Shown in pieces: positions 1 through 11,789 of a stretch of DNA of 64,000 bases. The notes under the pieces are model-generated. The model had not been told where the DNA came from and did not search any database. It was given only the letters and a program-made list of their open reading frames with translations. Position 1 is the first letter of the stretch. The number at the start of each line of letters is the position of its first letter. The stretch lies in contig OX030959.1 in NCBI GenBank assembly GCA_943735955.1, positions 1,810,272 to 1,874,271 on the forward strand. The letters are read 5' to 3'. This DNA is from Piscicola geometra. Taxonomy: Eukaryota > Annelida > Clitellata > Hirudinida > Piscicolidae. The position numbers and the translations under genes are program-made.

Positions 1-117
1 TACTAATAATAATACTATTAATACTACTATCACTTTCCTACCAATCATGATTATGATCTCCACCCCTCATCCCTTCCATCACCACCAACAGCGCCACCTC
101 ACTGCCACCTACATCAG

Positions 118-1587
118 CGACTACTGCTGGAGAAGCTACCACGTGACCAGACGTTCTCTTGCCCAGCTGCAGTGCTGTGCAAGTATGTTGATGATGCTGA
201 TAATGATGATGTTGACGATGATGTAATAGGTTATAGTAGTGATGTTAGTGATGATGATAATTATAAAACATGTTGTAGTAGTAGTGATGATGATGATGCA
301 ACAAGTTATATTAGTGGTGTTACTGATGATAATGATAGCCGCCATTTAATTACATCTACAGCGGAAGCGATTGACGCATGCGTGAACACCTTCCACCACC
401 CTACTCCACTGCCCGACGAGAGCTCTCTGATTCGCCAGTACAGCAACCACGTGCTCTTCCGACTGGCCTATCAAAAGACCGCTAAGGATGAGGCGCCATT
501 ATGATATAACTTGCTTCCTGGATATTAATTTTCAATAAATGACGTAATCAATTCACTTTTAAATCTTAATTACCTTAACTATCGGTTTACTGAGTTATCC
601 CATCACCACTTAACTAGTTAGTGAACATCATCATCAGCACTACTTAACTACATAGTGAAATTCACTTTATAATCATCATCAATCCTTTGAGCTTAAAGGA
701 ACTTCAAGTATTTTTCTGGTTATCATCATCATTATCATAATTATTATTGTTATTATTATTGTTATCCTTATTATTATCGTTATCATTATCATCATCTCTC
801 TTATCATCATCATCAAGACTATTGTTTTTATCACCATCACCATCATCTTTATTCATTAGGCCACCACTGCAACGTCCCTTTGGTCTGAGGGTCCAAAACA
901 TCGGCATCTGGCAGGTGAACACCGCCTGACCCTCGATGAATGTTTATTTGCTTATCTTTTTTGGGATTTATTGTTATAGTGTTTGCTTTTTTTTTACTTT
1001 ACCATCTTACTCCAACTTACCCCCTCTTCTCACTCCACCCTCCCCTCCCTCCTCCACTTTCTGCTCCAACCTCCCTTTTCCACCAGGCCGCCTTGGAGCT
1101 GATGAGTGTGGTCGCCATCATGGTCATCTCTGCCCTTATCGGCATGTCAGGCCTGGCTGAGAGGTGATGATGATGATGTCGATGGTGATGATGATGATGG
1201 TGTTGATAATGATGACGATGATGATGGTGATGATGGTGATTCATGAGCTCGTCTGCTTCACCATCACTGCAGACTCTTCCTAGGCTGGGGAACCGCTGAA
1301 AAGATCGTTTCTATTGTCATCATTGAGGTTTTGATGATGATGATAGTGATGAGGATGATGCAACTACTGTAACCACGACCACACAGCACGTGGTATTGGG
1401 CTTACGACTGCTGGTGGCCTATTTAATTCCCGACGTTCCTGAGGCGATTGTGGTCGAGAAGGCCAGACTGGAGTTCCTGCGTCGAGAAGCCCTCAAAGTT
1501 GGAGGGAGGGAGGGAAAAAGGGAAGGATGGGTGGTGGTGGTGGTTGGCGCGATGATTGTGAGCGAGATTGCATTGATGCATCTCTAA
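118..1587 (+). CDS. ANO8: Anoctamin (ANO8-like), C-terminal exons, possibly damaged
   Basis: Anoctamins are ten-helix membrane proteins (ion channels/scramblases); ANO8 tethers ER and plasma membrane. Four consecutive exons read as the ANO8 C-terminus: 860-914 (LQRPFGLRVQNIGIWQ, matching the family's LQRPFG..V.(S/N)IG.WQ), 1087-1163 (hydrophobic helix SVVAIMVISALIG), 1273-1327 (LFLGWGTAEKIVSIVIIE) and 1387 onward (VAYLIPDVPE, then a basic RREALK stretch; stop at 1585-1587 unless a donor near 1497 is used). Splice phases agree across all joins. An upstream open frame (about 118-504) ends in AEAIDACVNTF...SLIRQYSNHVLF, which weakly resembles the segment just before the preceding transmembrane helix, and carries an acidic D/S/N-rich stretch. 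That frame stops at 502-504, and I cannot find the expected exon for the helix ending NNxIEIRSDA between 504 and 860. Either an exon is lost or the first block is a separate terminal exon. The gene starts left of the window. Confidence 0.7.
534..539 (+). terminator. Polyadenylation signal AATAAA after stop at 504
   Basis: A canonical AATAAA lies 30 bases after the in-frame TGA at 502-504. If used, it would end the transcript before the clear ANO8 exons at 860-1587. This supports either an alternative short transcript or a broken gene. Confidence 0.35.
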
Positions 1588-2435
1588 AACATCTTCCTAA
1601 GAAACAAAAGAAAAGTGTTCGGATCTGCCAGCAGTGAACACGAGGTCAACAACTGCTACTATTGTATTATTACTAACATCAATGTAATTGCCAACATCAA
1701 TGATAGCACTTCAGAAGCCGTTTTGTACCTTTAAAGTCTGTTTCGAGGCATTTTCAGGATGGTGTTCTTATTTTCTGATTACCTTTTGCTCTATTTAACT
1801 TTTTATAAGTCTTTACCACAACAACTCATTGAGTTACACATGACTGATACATCATATTTGATGCGCCAACGCCTGAATTAAACGTCCTTCCATAAGCCGC
1901 AAGAACTCAAATCGCTCATTCTGTCGTTCAATATTAAATCTCTCAAGACTCGATTTTCGTATTCCATGCATGCATACAAATTCATTTAAATACCCTTAAG
2001 TAGCAGAGTCCTCGGATATACATAGTTTTATGATACCATAATTTTTATAAAAATCGTTTCAATTCGGGCTTTTATTTGAACATAATTCAATTAGCCACCT
2101 AATTAAAAACTCGCATAATTTATGGATGCCCGAAAATTGAGCTGGTTGCTTTTTCAAATGCTTTTCACGGACCACAGCATGCACACACACACACAGGTCC
2201 AATCTGCTATGCACTGCTCTTGGTGTACTAAAGCAATAATCCAATGCGATCTCTCCTCCATGCATTTCAAAGACTGACTTTACTTGTTGATTTGTTCCCA
2301 TTTTGTGTGTGATATCGTGGCATCCTGGTGTTTTGAGTTCCCTCGTTCACTTTCTTCATTTTATTTTTTTCTGTTAAAATTCACTTTTTTATCTTTATCC
2401 GGTACACATTGACGTTGTTTTCCTGCCACTACGAT
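1588..2435. other. Intergenic, no gene seen
   Basis: AT-rich sequence after the ANO8-like stop. Short open frames here have no recognisable domain and no convincing splice context. There is a short CA run near 2185. Confidence 0.6.
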
Positions 2436-2665
2436 CATCACCACCACTGCCACTACCATCATCACCACCACTGCCACTACCATCATCACCACCACTGCCA
2501 CTACCATCATCACCACCACTGCCACTACTATTGTCATCACCACTGCCACTACCATCATCACCACCACGGCCACTACCATCATCACCACCACTGCCACTAC
2601 CATCATCACCACCACCGCCACTACCATCATCACCACCACTGCCACTACCATTGTCATCACTACTG
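2436..2665. repeat. 24-bp minisatellite (CCACCACTGCCACTACCATCAT-type)
   Basis: Roughly nine tandem copies of a 24-base unit built from CAC/CAT trinucleotides with a central TGCCACTACC. Because 24 is a multiple of three, it yields an artefactual HHHHHCHY peptide repeat. The array decays into irregular (ATC)n until about 2800. Confidence 0.9.
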
Positions 2666-2799
2666 CCTACAACATGATTATCATCATCACTGCCATCATC
2701 ACTGTCATCATCAAGATCATCGCCACTACTGCTATCAGAATCATCATTCTCATAATCATAATTCCCATCATCATCCTCGTCGTCTTCATCATCCTCACT

Positions 2800-4200
2800 T
2801 GAGTAAATTCTGTCATGAGTTGAATTACCATTTGCAACACAAATTGCTCATATACCTTTGAAATAGCCCTATGTACTATAATATAGTACACGTTTTTCAG
2901 CTGCTTTTGTTTCAACTACTTTCAATTTGATATATTCTGGGAGAGTTCATTTTTGCTTACGTGATCTGAATATGACTATTTCTCTACAGTCTTTCCGATG
3001 ACTTTTCCTTTCGTGGGACTTTTTGTTCACGCTTATGAGCTCTCATTCACTTTTAAATTCTTCCAAATTAGTTAGTTCTGAAGTGGTATTAAGGTCCCAG
3101 CATATACAAATGAAATGAAATTCGTTTTAAATATCTTTTACATGATAATTCAGTAGTTTCATCACGCATGTTACTTAAGACTACCCTTCAATATCCATTA
3201 CAGTTAGTAATAGTTGCAGATAAATAACATTTTGATAGTTCAACATTTTAATACTTTTCAATCTGTTAAGTTTCCAATTCACTTTCGCTTTTCAACTTTC
3301 GACATTTCGTTTGCTCAACTTGCATTTATTGTCCACAAATTATCGAAAACGTGTTAGACTTTATTGTATGAAAAAGAAAATTGTGAAATAAGTCTATAGG
3401 AATTTGGTTTAATTGAACGATAATCTTATTTCTGAGCATGCAATTCGGCATTATATCATGACACCGTCGCACGTTCACAAAACATGTAAAAGAAACCTCT
3501 GTGAACTCTGAGAATTAATTTTTGAAAGTGACTCGAATCAAATGAAAAAATCCGAAATAAAATATATGAAAATAAGTATTTCTTCAAATAGGCAAATAAT
3601 TCTGGTCAATATTTTAAAATATTTAAAAATAATTATTCCGAAGCGTACATGAAGTTCAAACGCGTGCTTTTATAAAATAAACTTTTGACTAAACATGGAC
3701 TCACATTCAAATGCAATCAAATACATTATGTAGCTCGGTTGATAACTTTTTGTGACGGGTTGCTCTTTGATGTTGCAGCTCACCTGCTTCGTTGCGGCAT
3801 TCCTCAACAGAATGATGCAGGGTGCCAAGAGGACATCTTCTAACCAAATTTTCTTGGTACATTTAATTGTTTTATATACTAATTTCAAACTAATTATATC
3901 TTAAGACATTCTAAATTTATTTTTTAAAGATAATTACAATTTTTAATATGTAAGAAATGTTTTTTTCATAGATATAGTATATATAGATACGTAGTGAAAA
4001 CTTGTAGATCACAAATGCGAACTTTCTCAACATATGTTAAATAGTCTAATTCATAGATATCCTACAAACAACAAGTAGTATAGTGTTCATAAACCATAAG
4101 TGTTTTTTTAACAACTGGTAAGTATAATAAATATATTTAATATTATACAATTAGAATGGTTTACCTTTAAATAAGACTCGATTGTTATTGTTTATGATTA
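2800..4200. other. Intergenic, nothing recognised
   Basis: AT-rich sequence with no coding potential that I can support and no clear repeat family. Confidence 0.55.
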
Positions 4201-4322
4201 CAGTTCGAATCCGTAAGCTATCATATACCTAGTGTATATGATGTGGTGTTTCACGACTTATGTCGTGTGAGTGGCGCTTCAGTTGCGTGCCCGGGCGCTA
4301 TACAAAACTGACATTTATTTTA
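4195..4322 (+). mobile_element. 5'-truncated tRNA-derived SINE copy
   Basis: The segment starts at a B-box-like GTTCGAATCC (4204-4213) and continues through a palindromic CACGACTTATGTCGTG and the stretch GTTGCGTGCCCGGGCGCTAT. It matches, in opposite orientation, a fuller copy at 11030-11215, with the same order of blocks and the same end (ACAAAACTGACATTTA). The A-box half is missing here. Confidence 0.75.
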
Positions 4323-4639
4323 TTTATGACATATGATTATATATCTGTATATGGGTTAATCCAGAATCGATTACAGACTTACGATTTGCAGTGTCTTACT
4401 TGTTTTTATAAAGAATGGTAAATCGTATCCAAGACTGGATGCATTTTTTTTGAGGAAAAGGAATATAAAAATATTATCCATCTAAAATATTCATAATAAA
4501 TACTACGATATTATACTTTCTAGCTATTTAAAAATTGAAAATAGGCTAAAAACGCATGTCTTAAACTTTTTTTACAAATCTTAAATATTAATTATTTAGA
4601 TTTATGTTTTAGTTAGTTCTATCCAGTGTTATTTTCGTT

Positions 4640-4870
4640 TCATAAAATAATTATAGTTTTTATTTCAGTTTCGTTTTGGAATTATTTATAGTTTTTATTT
4701 TCGTTTTCGTTTTGAAAATAATTAAAGTTTTTATTTTCGTTTTCGTTTTGAAAATAATTAAAGTTTTTATTTTCGTTTCAGTTTTGAAAATAATTAAAGT
4801 TTTCATTTTTATTTTAGTTTTGAAAATAATTAAAGTTTTCATTTTTATTTTAGTTTTGAAAATATATTAA
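4640..4870. repeat. 36-bp AT-rich minisatellite, first block
   Basis: About six units of GTTTTGAAAATAATTA followed by AAGTTTTTATTTTCGTTTTC, with small variants. A second block of the same family is at 5220-5390. Confidence 0.85.
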
Positions 4871-5219
4871 TTTACAACTTTGAACACTATTTGTTTATAT
4901 CTAACAAAATTAATTGATCATAAAATGAAACAGTAAAATAGAACTGTATATTAACAAAAAATAAGTTTCAAAAATTAACAGTCAATTGAAATATTATATG
5001 AATTGAGTACGTAAATTATTGAGTACTAACATATTTGAAATATAATAACAAATTTCGATTAAAATAAGTGATAATTTAATTGACAAAGCGAAGCGGTAAT
5101 AAAAGAACGTTTTATAAATGGCGCTAATTTCATAAAGCCCAAATATAATGTTTATAACATAGACATATATTTTTATATAAATTATACATTTCCATATTAT
5201 GGCATACTTTGAAATTTAT

Positions 5220-5390
5220 TTAATTTTCGTTTTGAAAATAATTATAGTTTTTATTTCAGTTTCGTTTTGGAAATAATTATAGTTTTTACTTTCGTTTTCG
5301 TTGTGAAAATAAATTTAGTTTTTATTTTCGTTTTCGTGGAACGATTATTCAGAATTGTCGTTTTCGTTTTCGTTACGAAAATAACACTGG
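5220..5390. repeat. 36-bp AT-rich minisatellite, second block
   Basis: Diverged copies of the unit at 4640-4870, separated from it by about 350 bases of unrelated AT-rich DNA. The two blocks may be termini or remnants of one dispersed element. Confidence 0.75.
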
Positions 5391-7754
5391 TTCTATCCAG
5401 TTTGATTTATTCAGTCATAGGAATATTTAAAAACGTGTTTTTACTTTTCTCGATTTTAGAAAACTCTATTTATATGAGTTTTTGGCTATTTTGTTCATTC
5501 CAACAATTTCTGTTCTGATTTCAGCGTCTCGCTGACCATCGCGATTCATTGAGCAACAAGTGAGTAATAAAAATTTATTTTTTTTCTGAATATATTTCAT
5601 GGGTAAAAAAAGATAAATGTTAAATATTGGGCTCTTTTTTTATTTTTCGTTTAACTATATATAGTTTTATATCATGCACACCATGAAGTTAACCCAATAT
5701 TTCCGTTTACCATAAGACTAGGATTAGGTGTCACGAATTTACAGTAGTTTTTGTAGTGTTTTTATAATACTAATTGAAGAATGCATTGAATGAAGAGTAT
5801 TTTGAGATAAGCATCGTCTAATAATTTATTTCATGAAGCTTCTAAACTAGTAAAATAGCACTGTTTGTCCGGGACATTAATACACTATCATGATTTGCTT
5901 ATTAATAAAGATTTCTCTACAATACTAGGTTCTTTTAAAATAATTGAAGTTTTAACGTTAAAAAGTAATTGAATATTAATTAAATTATTTTCCAAAACCA
6001 TTTCATGAAGTAAAAAGAGCTATTTTAGTGAAAAATAATAAGTTACGGAGATTTAAATGGCCGTCATTACAGATGCCATTTTAAAAAGTTGATTTTAAAT
6101 TTCTCATTTACGCAGCATATAGTAACAATTGTGTGAAAAAAGAAGGAAAAAAGAAAACTAAACAAAAATTAAATTCAGAAATTTTATATGTTTCTTAGAT
6201 GAGGTTTTATGGCTGTCAGTGTTCACTGATAATCTGAAAAACAATTGGCTCAATTAAAAAAGATTAATACAATTATTGTGTTTGAAATTATTTTTATACT
6301 CTATAATACATACATGAGTATACATAAAGAAAGTTTTTTTGAAATTGAAAACCTAAATATAGAAAGACACAAAGTCTGTAGTCAAATCTGGATTAACCCA
6401 TATGGGTTCTAGGATAAAAAGTCCTCCGGATAAAAAGTCCTCGGATAAAAAGTCCTCGGATAAAAAATCCTCCGGATAAAAAGTCCTCCGAATAAAAAGT
6501 CCTCCGGATAAAAAGTCCTCCGGATAAAAAGTCCTTCGGATAAAAAGCCCTCCGGATAAAAAGTCTTCCGGATAAAAAGTCCTCCGGATAAAAATTTCCG
6601 GATAAAAAGTCTTCAAGATTAAAATCTTCAAAAAATTTCTTTTCAAGGAAAAATACGTGATTAATACGTGATCCTTGAAACTTTAAGAATTAAATTTAAT
6701 ACTTTTATCTAATGTTTGCTATATTTTTTTCGTTCAATCTCGAAATAGCATTTGAATAAATTTGACTTGGCTGTTGTTGTTTTGTCACTTTAACTATAAA
6801 ATTGTTTGCTGGTTCTTGATCGTGATTATAAAAAGTCTTCAATGAAATAATCTTTAAAAAAGAATACGTGATCCTTAAAACTAAAATATTACAATTTAAA
6901 ACTTTAATCTAATGTTTGCTCTATTTTTTCTTTTAATCTGGAAATAGGATTTGAATAAATTTGACTTGGTTGTTGTTGATTCCTCATTTTAATCATTAAG
7001 TTTTCTGCTGGTTCTTGATGAGTATTGAATATTAAATAAAATAAACACATGGTTATTATTTTATTAAGAAAATATTTAAAAAAACAACCAACTTTAAAAA
7101 ATAATTTAATCACCCTTCACCTCACCCACATCACCATGATAATCATTGCCACAGAATCATTGTCTTTACCAATACAGCATCTTCAGCATCACAACATTAT
7201 ATATGATGGTGTTGTCATTATCTTCAAGGCACTGACCAGGGAGGACAAAAAAAAGACAAAGGAAAGATAGTAGAACAATATAGTGGAGTGGATAAGGTTT
7301 GAGCTCAAGGGCTGTTTGAGACTATCAGAAAATCAAAAGGAATGGAGGAAACTGGTTGGAGGTCTTGCTGTGGTGCCCCAATAGTGTTTAAGAACATAGC
7401 CCATAGTCTGACTGACTGATTTATTCAAAATTTATAAATTAAAATATTGTTTTTATAAATTAATAAAATAAATACTATATATTATTCAACTAAAAATATT
7501 ATTTTTATAGTTTTATAAATTAATAATATAAATACTAAATGCTTCAAAATATTATTAACCATAACAAAATGAGTTAAAATAGTCTATTCTAGATGTAGCA
7601 AGAACAGAAACTAAAGCACCCAATGTTGTTCAAGACTCCAGCTTATAGTCCTATAGACTGACTGACTGACTGAATGACTGATTTAACCAAAATAATAATA
7701 AAAATTTACTATTTTAATAAATTAATTAAATAACTATTTCAATTAATTTCATCT

Positions 7755-7925
7755 TTAGAAGAGTCGTTCAGAAGACAGTATGTCCTTCAACTGCAGAGCT
7801 CATCTGCCTGGTGAATTAGGTAGCCAGTGGGTGCTTGCAAGATTTGCACTGGTGCTCAATCTGAGGTCCTAGCATTTCTTCTTCTAGATTATTATGTCTT
7901 CTATTTGATATTTCCTAAGTTGGCT
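7755..7925 (+). repeat. Dispersed repeat with GCCAGTGGGTGCTTGCAAG core, copy 1
   Basis: About 170 bases: GAAGACAGTATGTCCTTCA, then CAGAGCTCATCTGCCTGGTGA, then AGTGGGTGCTTGCAAG, ending near GTCTTCTATTTGATATTTCC. A near-full match is at 11790-11950, and two shorter copies lie at 8180-8290 and 8335-8435. Confidence 0.8.
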
Positions 7926-8179
7926 ACAAAATATTTAAAATAATTAATTAGTCTTTTCTTAGTATTTAATCATTATAATTTTTTATAAACATTATTTTAC
8001 ATTCATTAAAATTAATAAAATGACATAAAAGTTAATTAAATTATATAAAAAGTTAATAAAATAATGTTTAAAAAAATAAGTAATATAACAAGTTAATAAA
8101 ATAATATAAAAAGTTAATAAAATTATGTAAAAAGTGAATAAATTATGTAAAAAGTTAATAAAATTATGTAAAATGCACT

Positions 8180-8435
8180 TCCTCCTCCAGTGGGTGCTTG
8201 CAAGCTTTGCACTGGAGCTTGATCTAACACCCTAGCACTTCTTCCTCCAGATTATTTATGCATTCTATGTGATATTTCTTACACTTGCTAAAAAATATTT
8301 AAAATAATTAATTAGTCTTATATAAAAAGCACTTTTTTCTCCAGTGGGAGCTTGCAAGCTTTGCACTAGTGCTCAATCTGAAGCCCTAGCACTTTTTCCT
8401 CCAGATTATTAAAGTCTTCTATTTGATATTACTAA
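8180..8435 (+). repeat. Two tandem partial copies of the same dispersed repeat
   Basis: Two copies (about 8185-8280 and 8338-8430) carry the CAGTGGG(T/A)GCTTGCAAGC core and the CTAGCACTT..TCCTCCAGATTAT tail. Both are truncated relative to 7755-7925. They lie inside the long-inverted-repeat element, next to its right arm. Confidence 0.75.
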
Positions 8436-8719
8436 CAAAAGCTAAAAATAAGAAACAAACACAACCAAGTCAAATTTATTCAAATGCTATTTCGAGATTG
8501 AACGAAAAAATATAGCAAACATTGGATAAAAGTATTAAATTTTATTCTTAAAGTTTCAAGGATCACGTATTAATCACGTATTTTTTCTTGAAAAGTAATT
8601 TTTTGAAAATTTTTATTCGGAGGACTTTTTATCCGGAGGACTTTTTATCCGGAGGGCTTTTTATCCGGAGGACTTTTTATCCGAGGACTTTTTATCCGGA
8701 GGACCTTTTATCCGTTTAC

Positions 8720-9590
8720 CACCCAGATGTTTTTCTAAAAACTAAAAATAGTAACTCCAAAACGGATTTTCTATATTTCTGAATAGATTAAGGTTGCTGT
8801 TTGAACACATTTGGTATTCCAAATTAATTACTTTTCTAAACTACAAAACCATTTAAATCGGTAAAATTAAGCCATTGTTGAAACATTTAAAGAAATAATT
8901 TGAAATTAGTGAACTTTGTGAGGAAAATATTATTAAATCATTGAATTTTGTTATGAAAATAATCTGAAATTAGTGAATTTTGTTTAATGTTTAATAATCA
9001 TGAGAAACGTGAAAAATACTCATGAAAAGAGTTTTATGAACGTAAATCCACCTATATTTTCACTATTTTAACAAAGCAAATCTTCTATGATAAATGTACT
9101 TCAAACTATAAAAAACAAATCATTTTGATGAAAAAATTAAACTCATATCTTACACAACTTTACTTTCATGTAATTCACCAAAGAATGTATTTGAAGTGAA
9201 ACTTTAATTATTAAAGTTTAATACCAAAAAAACACTTGAACTAATTTCAACTATTATAAAAACTTAAGATGGTCTTGTGAGACTCCAATTAAATATTATT
9301 ATTATGAATTAAATACTTTTAAAAAATTAATAAAATAATAAATCAATCAAATTGCCAATCTCTTCAAATATTCAAAACAGAAAATAAATCAATGACAGAT
9401 GCTCTTCAAACATCAATATGGTTTTGGGATGCATCTTTTTTTCCTTAATGAAAATTGTTACTGCATTTCCTAGTTACTAGGAACTAGTATTCTAAACTAA
9501 ATTGTTTAATATTCAATTATTGTCCTGATGTCAATTTCTATCCACTAAAAGTAACAATATCATGAAAAAGATATTTCAAAAAACACAATG
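8720..9590. other. Intergenic, nothing recognised
   Basis: AT-rich sequence without supportable genes or repeats. Confidence 0.55.
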
Positions 9591-9594
9591 GTAG

Positions 9595-9795
9595 AGAGGT
9601 GTAGCCAAATTAGGGAAAAAAGTGGATGTGGAGGTTATGAGTCGAATGGTACGTGGAGGGAAAGATGCACGAGTTTATGATGGGCGTCTCAGAAAGAGAG
9701 GTCGGAGGGATGGCGGGAAGGGAACTAGTGAAGAGGATCCAGCAAAAGGGAAGGCAGGAATGGAGGAATAAGATACAGGAAAGTGAAAGACTGAA
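9595..9795 (+). mobile_element. LINE relic, 5' fragment
   Basis: A GC-richer island in AT-rich DNA, with an open frame of charged residues (GRELVKRIQQKGRQEWRNK) typical of retrotransposon protein tails. The similar GC-rich, G/A-biased block resumes at 11225. I infer that the two are one LINE interrupted by about 1.4 kb of inserted sequence. No reverse-transcriptase motif is present in this piece. Confidence 0.45.
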
Positions 9796-10354
9796 AATTC
9801 AATTCAATTCAAAAATGATTTTATTTAGCAAATTAACATGGTTAATTTCTAGGAGATCCGAAGTATACACTTGTTGGGCCACCCAAACAAAAAATTACAG
9901 AAAAATTGATTAATATAGTAATCACAGTAAACGCAAAAATAATTAAAACAAAGATTAAATTCAATGTAAACAAAATTTATATTAACTTTCGATTAATAAT
10001 CAAATTTTTGTAAAAATATAAAAGTAAAAGTACCCAGATTTATAATAGATTTTTATTAGACTGATTGGTCAAAATAACATTTATATATGAATAGATAAAT
10101 AGAAAACTATTACGCAAAGAAATTTGAATTAATTAACTTGTAAATTTTAACCTTATATGAACCTAGTGACAATGAATTTTTAGCATGTATTGGCAATCTA
10201 TCCCAGTAAGGCATCATTGAGTATAGAACGGAATTTAAAAAAAAATTTGATCTAGGTTTATTAAAATAGAAATCAAAATTATATCTTAAAGGCCTAGTAC
10301 TATGTTTATTAAATGTTATAATTTGATTATAGATTAATTGACAGTAATTTAATT

Positions 10355-10587
10355 TGGTTCTAGGATAAAAAGTCCTCCGGATAAAAAGTCCTCGGATAAA
10401 AAGTCTCGGATAAAAAGTCCTCCGGATAAAAAGTCCTCCGGATAAAAATTTCCGGATAAAAAGTCTTCAGGATAAAAATCTTCAAAAAATTTCTTTTCAA
10501 GGAAAAATACGTGATTAATACGTGATCCTTGAAACTTTAAGAATAAAATTTAATACTTTTATCTAATGTTTGCTATATTTTTTTCGT
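10355..10587 (+). mobile_element. Solo arm of the long-inverted-repeat element
   Basis: Starts GGTTCTAGGATAAAAAG, exactly as the left arm at 6406, with six or so TCCTCCGGATAAAAAG-type units. The same unique block (AATACGTGATTAATACGTGATCC) follows, ending GCTATATTTTTTTCG at 10587. No inverted partner is visible nearby, so this is a solo arm. Confidence 0.8.
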
Positions 10588-11029
10588 AAAGCAAAACTGT
10601 TTGAAATATTAACATCGAGATATTTAGCATAACCATTACTTGAATTTTCAGGATTGGATAAATGACTATAGTTTATAGGACTGAGTATTTTTCATACCCA
10701 TACATGATTTTAATAAATCCCAGGTGCGTTTGCCACTGTGTCTATTTTTATTAAATTGCTCATTATAATACATATTCTCAGAAATTCTACACTGATTAAC
10801 AAAAATATTTTTGTAATTCTTATATAAAAATTCGTCAGATAATGATTTAGACCGTAAAAACCTCTTATAAAGTCTATTCTTGGTGACAGACGAAATGATA
10901 AAACCCTGGGAAATCCAGGGTTTTTTCTTGCGAGTAGGTTTATGAGTAGCTAAACAAAATTGTGAAACAGCCTGCTTAAAAATATTGATAAATAATTAAA
11001 ATGCAGTGTCAGAGGTACCGTAAATGTAA

Positions 11030-11215
11030 ATGTCAGTTTTGTATAGCGCCCGGGCACGCAACTGAAGAGCCACTCACACGACATAAGTCGTGAAACACTG
11101 CATCATATACACTACGTATATGATAGCTCACGGTTGGCTGTACAGAGAATCGAACTGGCGACCTTTGAGTTGCAGGTCTAACGACTTACCACCTAAGCCA
11201 ACCCGCTCGCCAAGC
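11030..11215 (-). mobile_element. tRNA-derived SINE, fuller copy
   Basis: On the minus strand it begins with a tRNA-like head: an A-box-like TGGCTTAGGTGGTAAG, an anticodon-arm-like TTAGACCTGCAACTCAA, then GGTCGCCAGTTCGATTCTC as B box. The body is shared with 4195-4322, including the CACGACTTATGTCGTG palindrome and CCCGGGCGCTAT. The head supports RNA polymerase III ancestry. It is not an intact tRNA gene, since the cloverleaf stems do not pair cleanly. Confidence 0.75.
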
Positions 11216-11224
11216 TAACCCGCT

Positions 11225-11655
11225 CGCCGTGAGGAGAAGTCAAAAAGCAGGAAGTTGGAAAAATATGTAGATGGTTCAGATGGAGCGAAAGTTAGGATGA
11301 TGTGTAGGGGGGATAGCTTGACGGTAAGGAATAATGAAAGTATAAGAAGGAGGATAGGAAGTGTGTTTGTGGGGAGGAAGAGAATGAGAGGCACGTATTG
11401 CTAGAGTGTGGGTTGTATGAAGAGTGGAGAAAAGAATGGCTGATGGTTTGGAGAAGGGAGCGTGGAGAACAGGACCCGATGGAAGGGGTCCTCGGATACC
11501 AGAAGGAGGATCGGAGGATGGAAGAAGTGATGCTGAGAATTGTGGGTGCGATCTAGAGACAGAGGGAGAAGAGAGAAAGGGGGAGATGAAGAAAAATATA
11601 TAGAGTGTCGAGACAAAGGCACTATAAAGACTACTACTACTACTACAATCACAAC
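11225..11655 (+). mobile_element. LINE relic, 3' end with zinc-knuckle and TAC tail
   Basis: One frame gives KCVCGEEENERHVLLECGLYEE followed by WRKEW. This is the C-x-C...H-x3-4-C signature found at the C-terminus of many non-LTR retrotransposon ORF2 proteins after the reverse transcriptase. The frame is broken upstream, and the element ends in a (TAC)n run (11630-11648), as expected for a short-repeat LINE tail. It is degenerate and carries no functional enzyme. Confidence 0.65.
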
Positions 11656-11789
11656 TTCAAAGTAAATTAAGAGACAAATAACTGATTTGAGGTTAGTGAA
11701 TATTCTTATAATCTACATCAATTAAATGAATAAATTGAAAAAATCAAAGTTTTAGGATTCTTGTCTTTCTAAATTTTTGAGTTCGAGTC

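Larger units (their letters stand above)
6406..8716. mobile_element. Long-inverted-repeat (foldback-like) non-autonomous element
   Basis: The left arm (6406 to about 6780) starts GGTTCTAGGATAAAAAG and holds about 13 tandem copies of a 13-16-base unit (GGATAAAAAGTCCTCC). A unique segment with AATACGTGATTAATACGTGATCC and GTTTGCTATATTTTTTTCG follows. The right arm (about 8462-8716) is its inverted complement in the mirror order: CAAGTCAAATTTATTCAAATG, CGAAAAAATATAGC, GATCACGTATTAATCACG, then ACTTTTTATCCGGAGG repeats. Arms of 250-370 bp flank 1.7 kb of AT-rich filler with no transposase. A partly repeated copy of the unique segment also lies at about 6830-7020. Foldback-type transposons have such subterminal repeat-rich arms; the class assignment is inference. 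Confidence 0.75.

Noticed and set aside
6353..6646. Open frame encoding FLSGGLFIRRTFYPED-type repeats
   Set aside because: It is the tandem portion of the inverted-repeat element arm; the same frame recurs in the other arms by repeat identity.
11030..11215. Functional tRNA gene on the minus strand
   Set aside because: A- and B-box-like segments are present, but the anticodon and acceptor stems do not pair well and the body is shared with a truncated copy at 4195, so it is a SINE.
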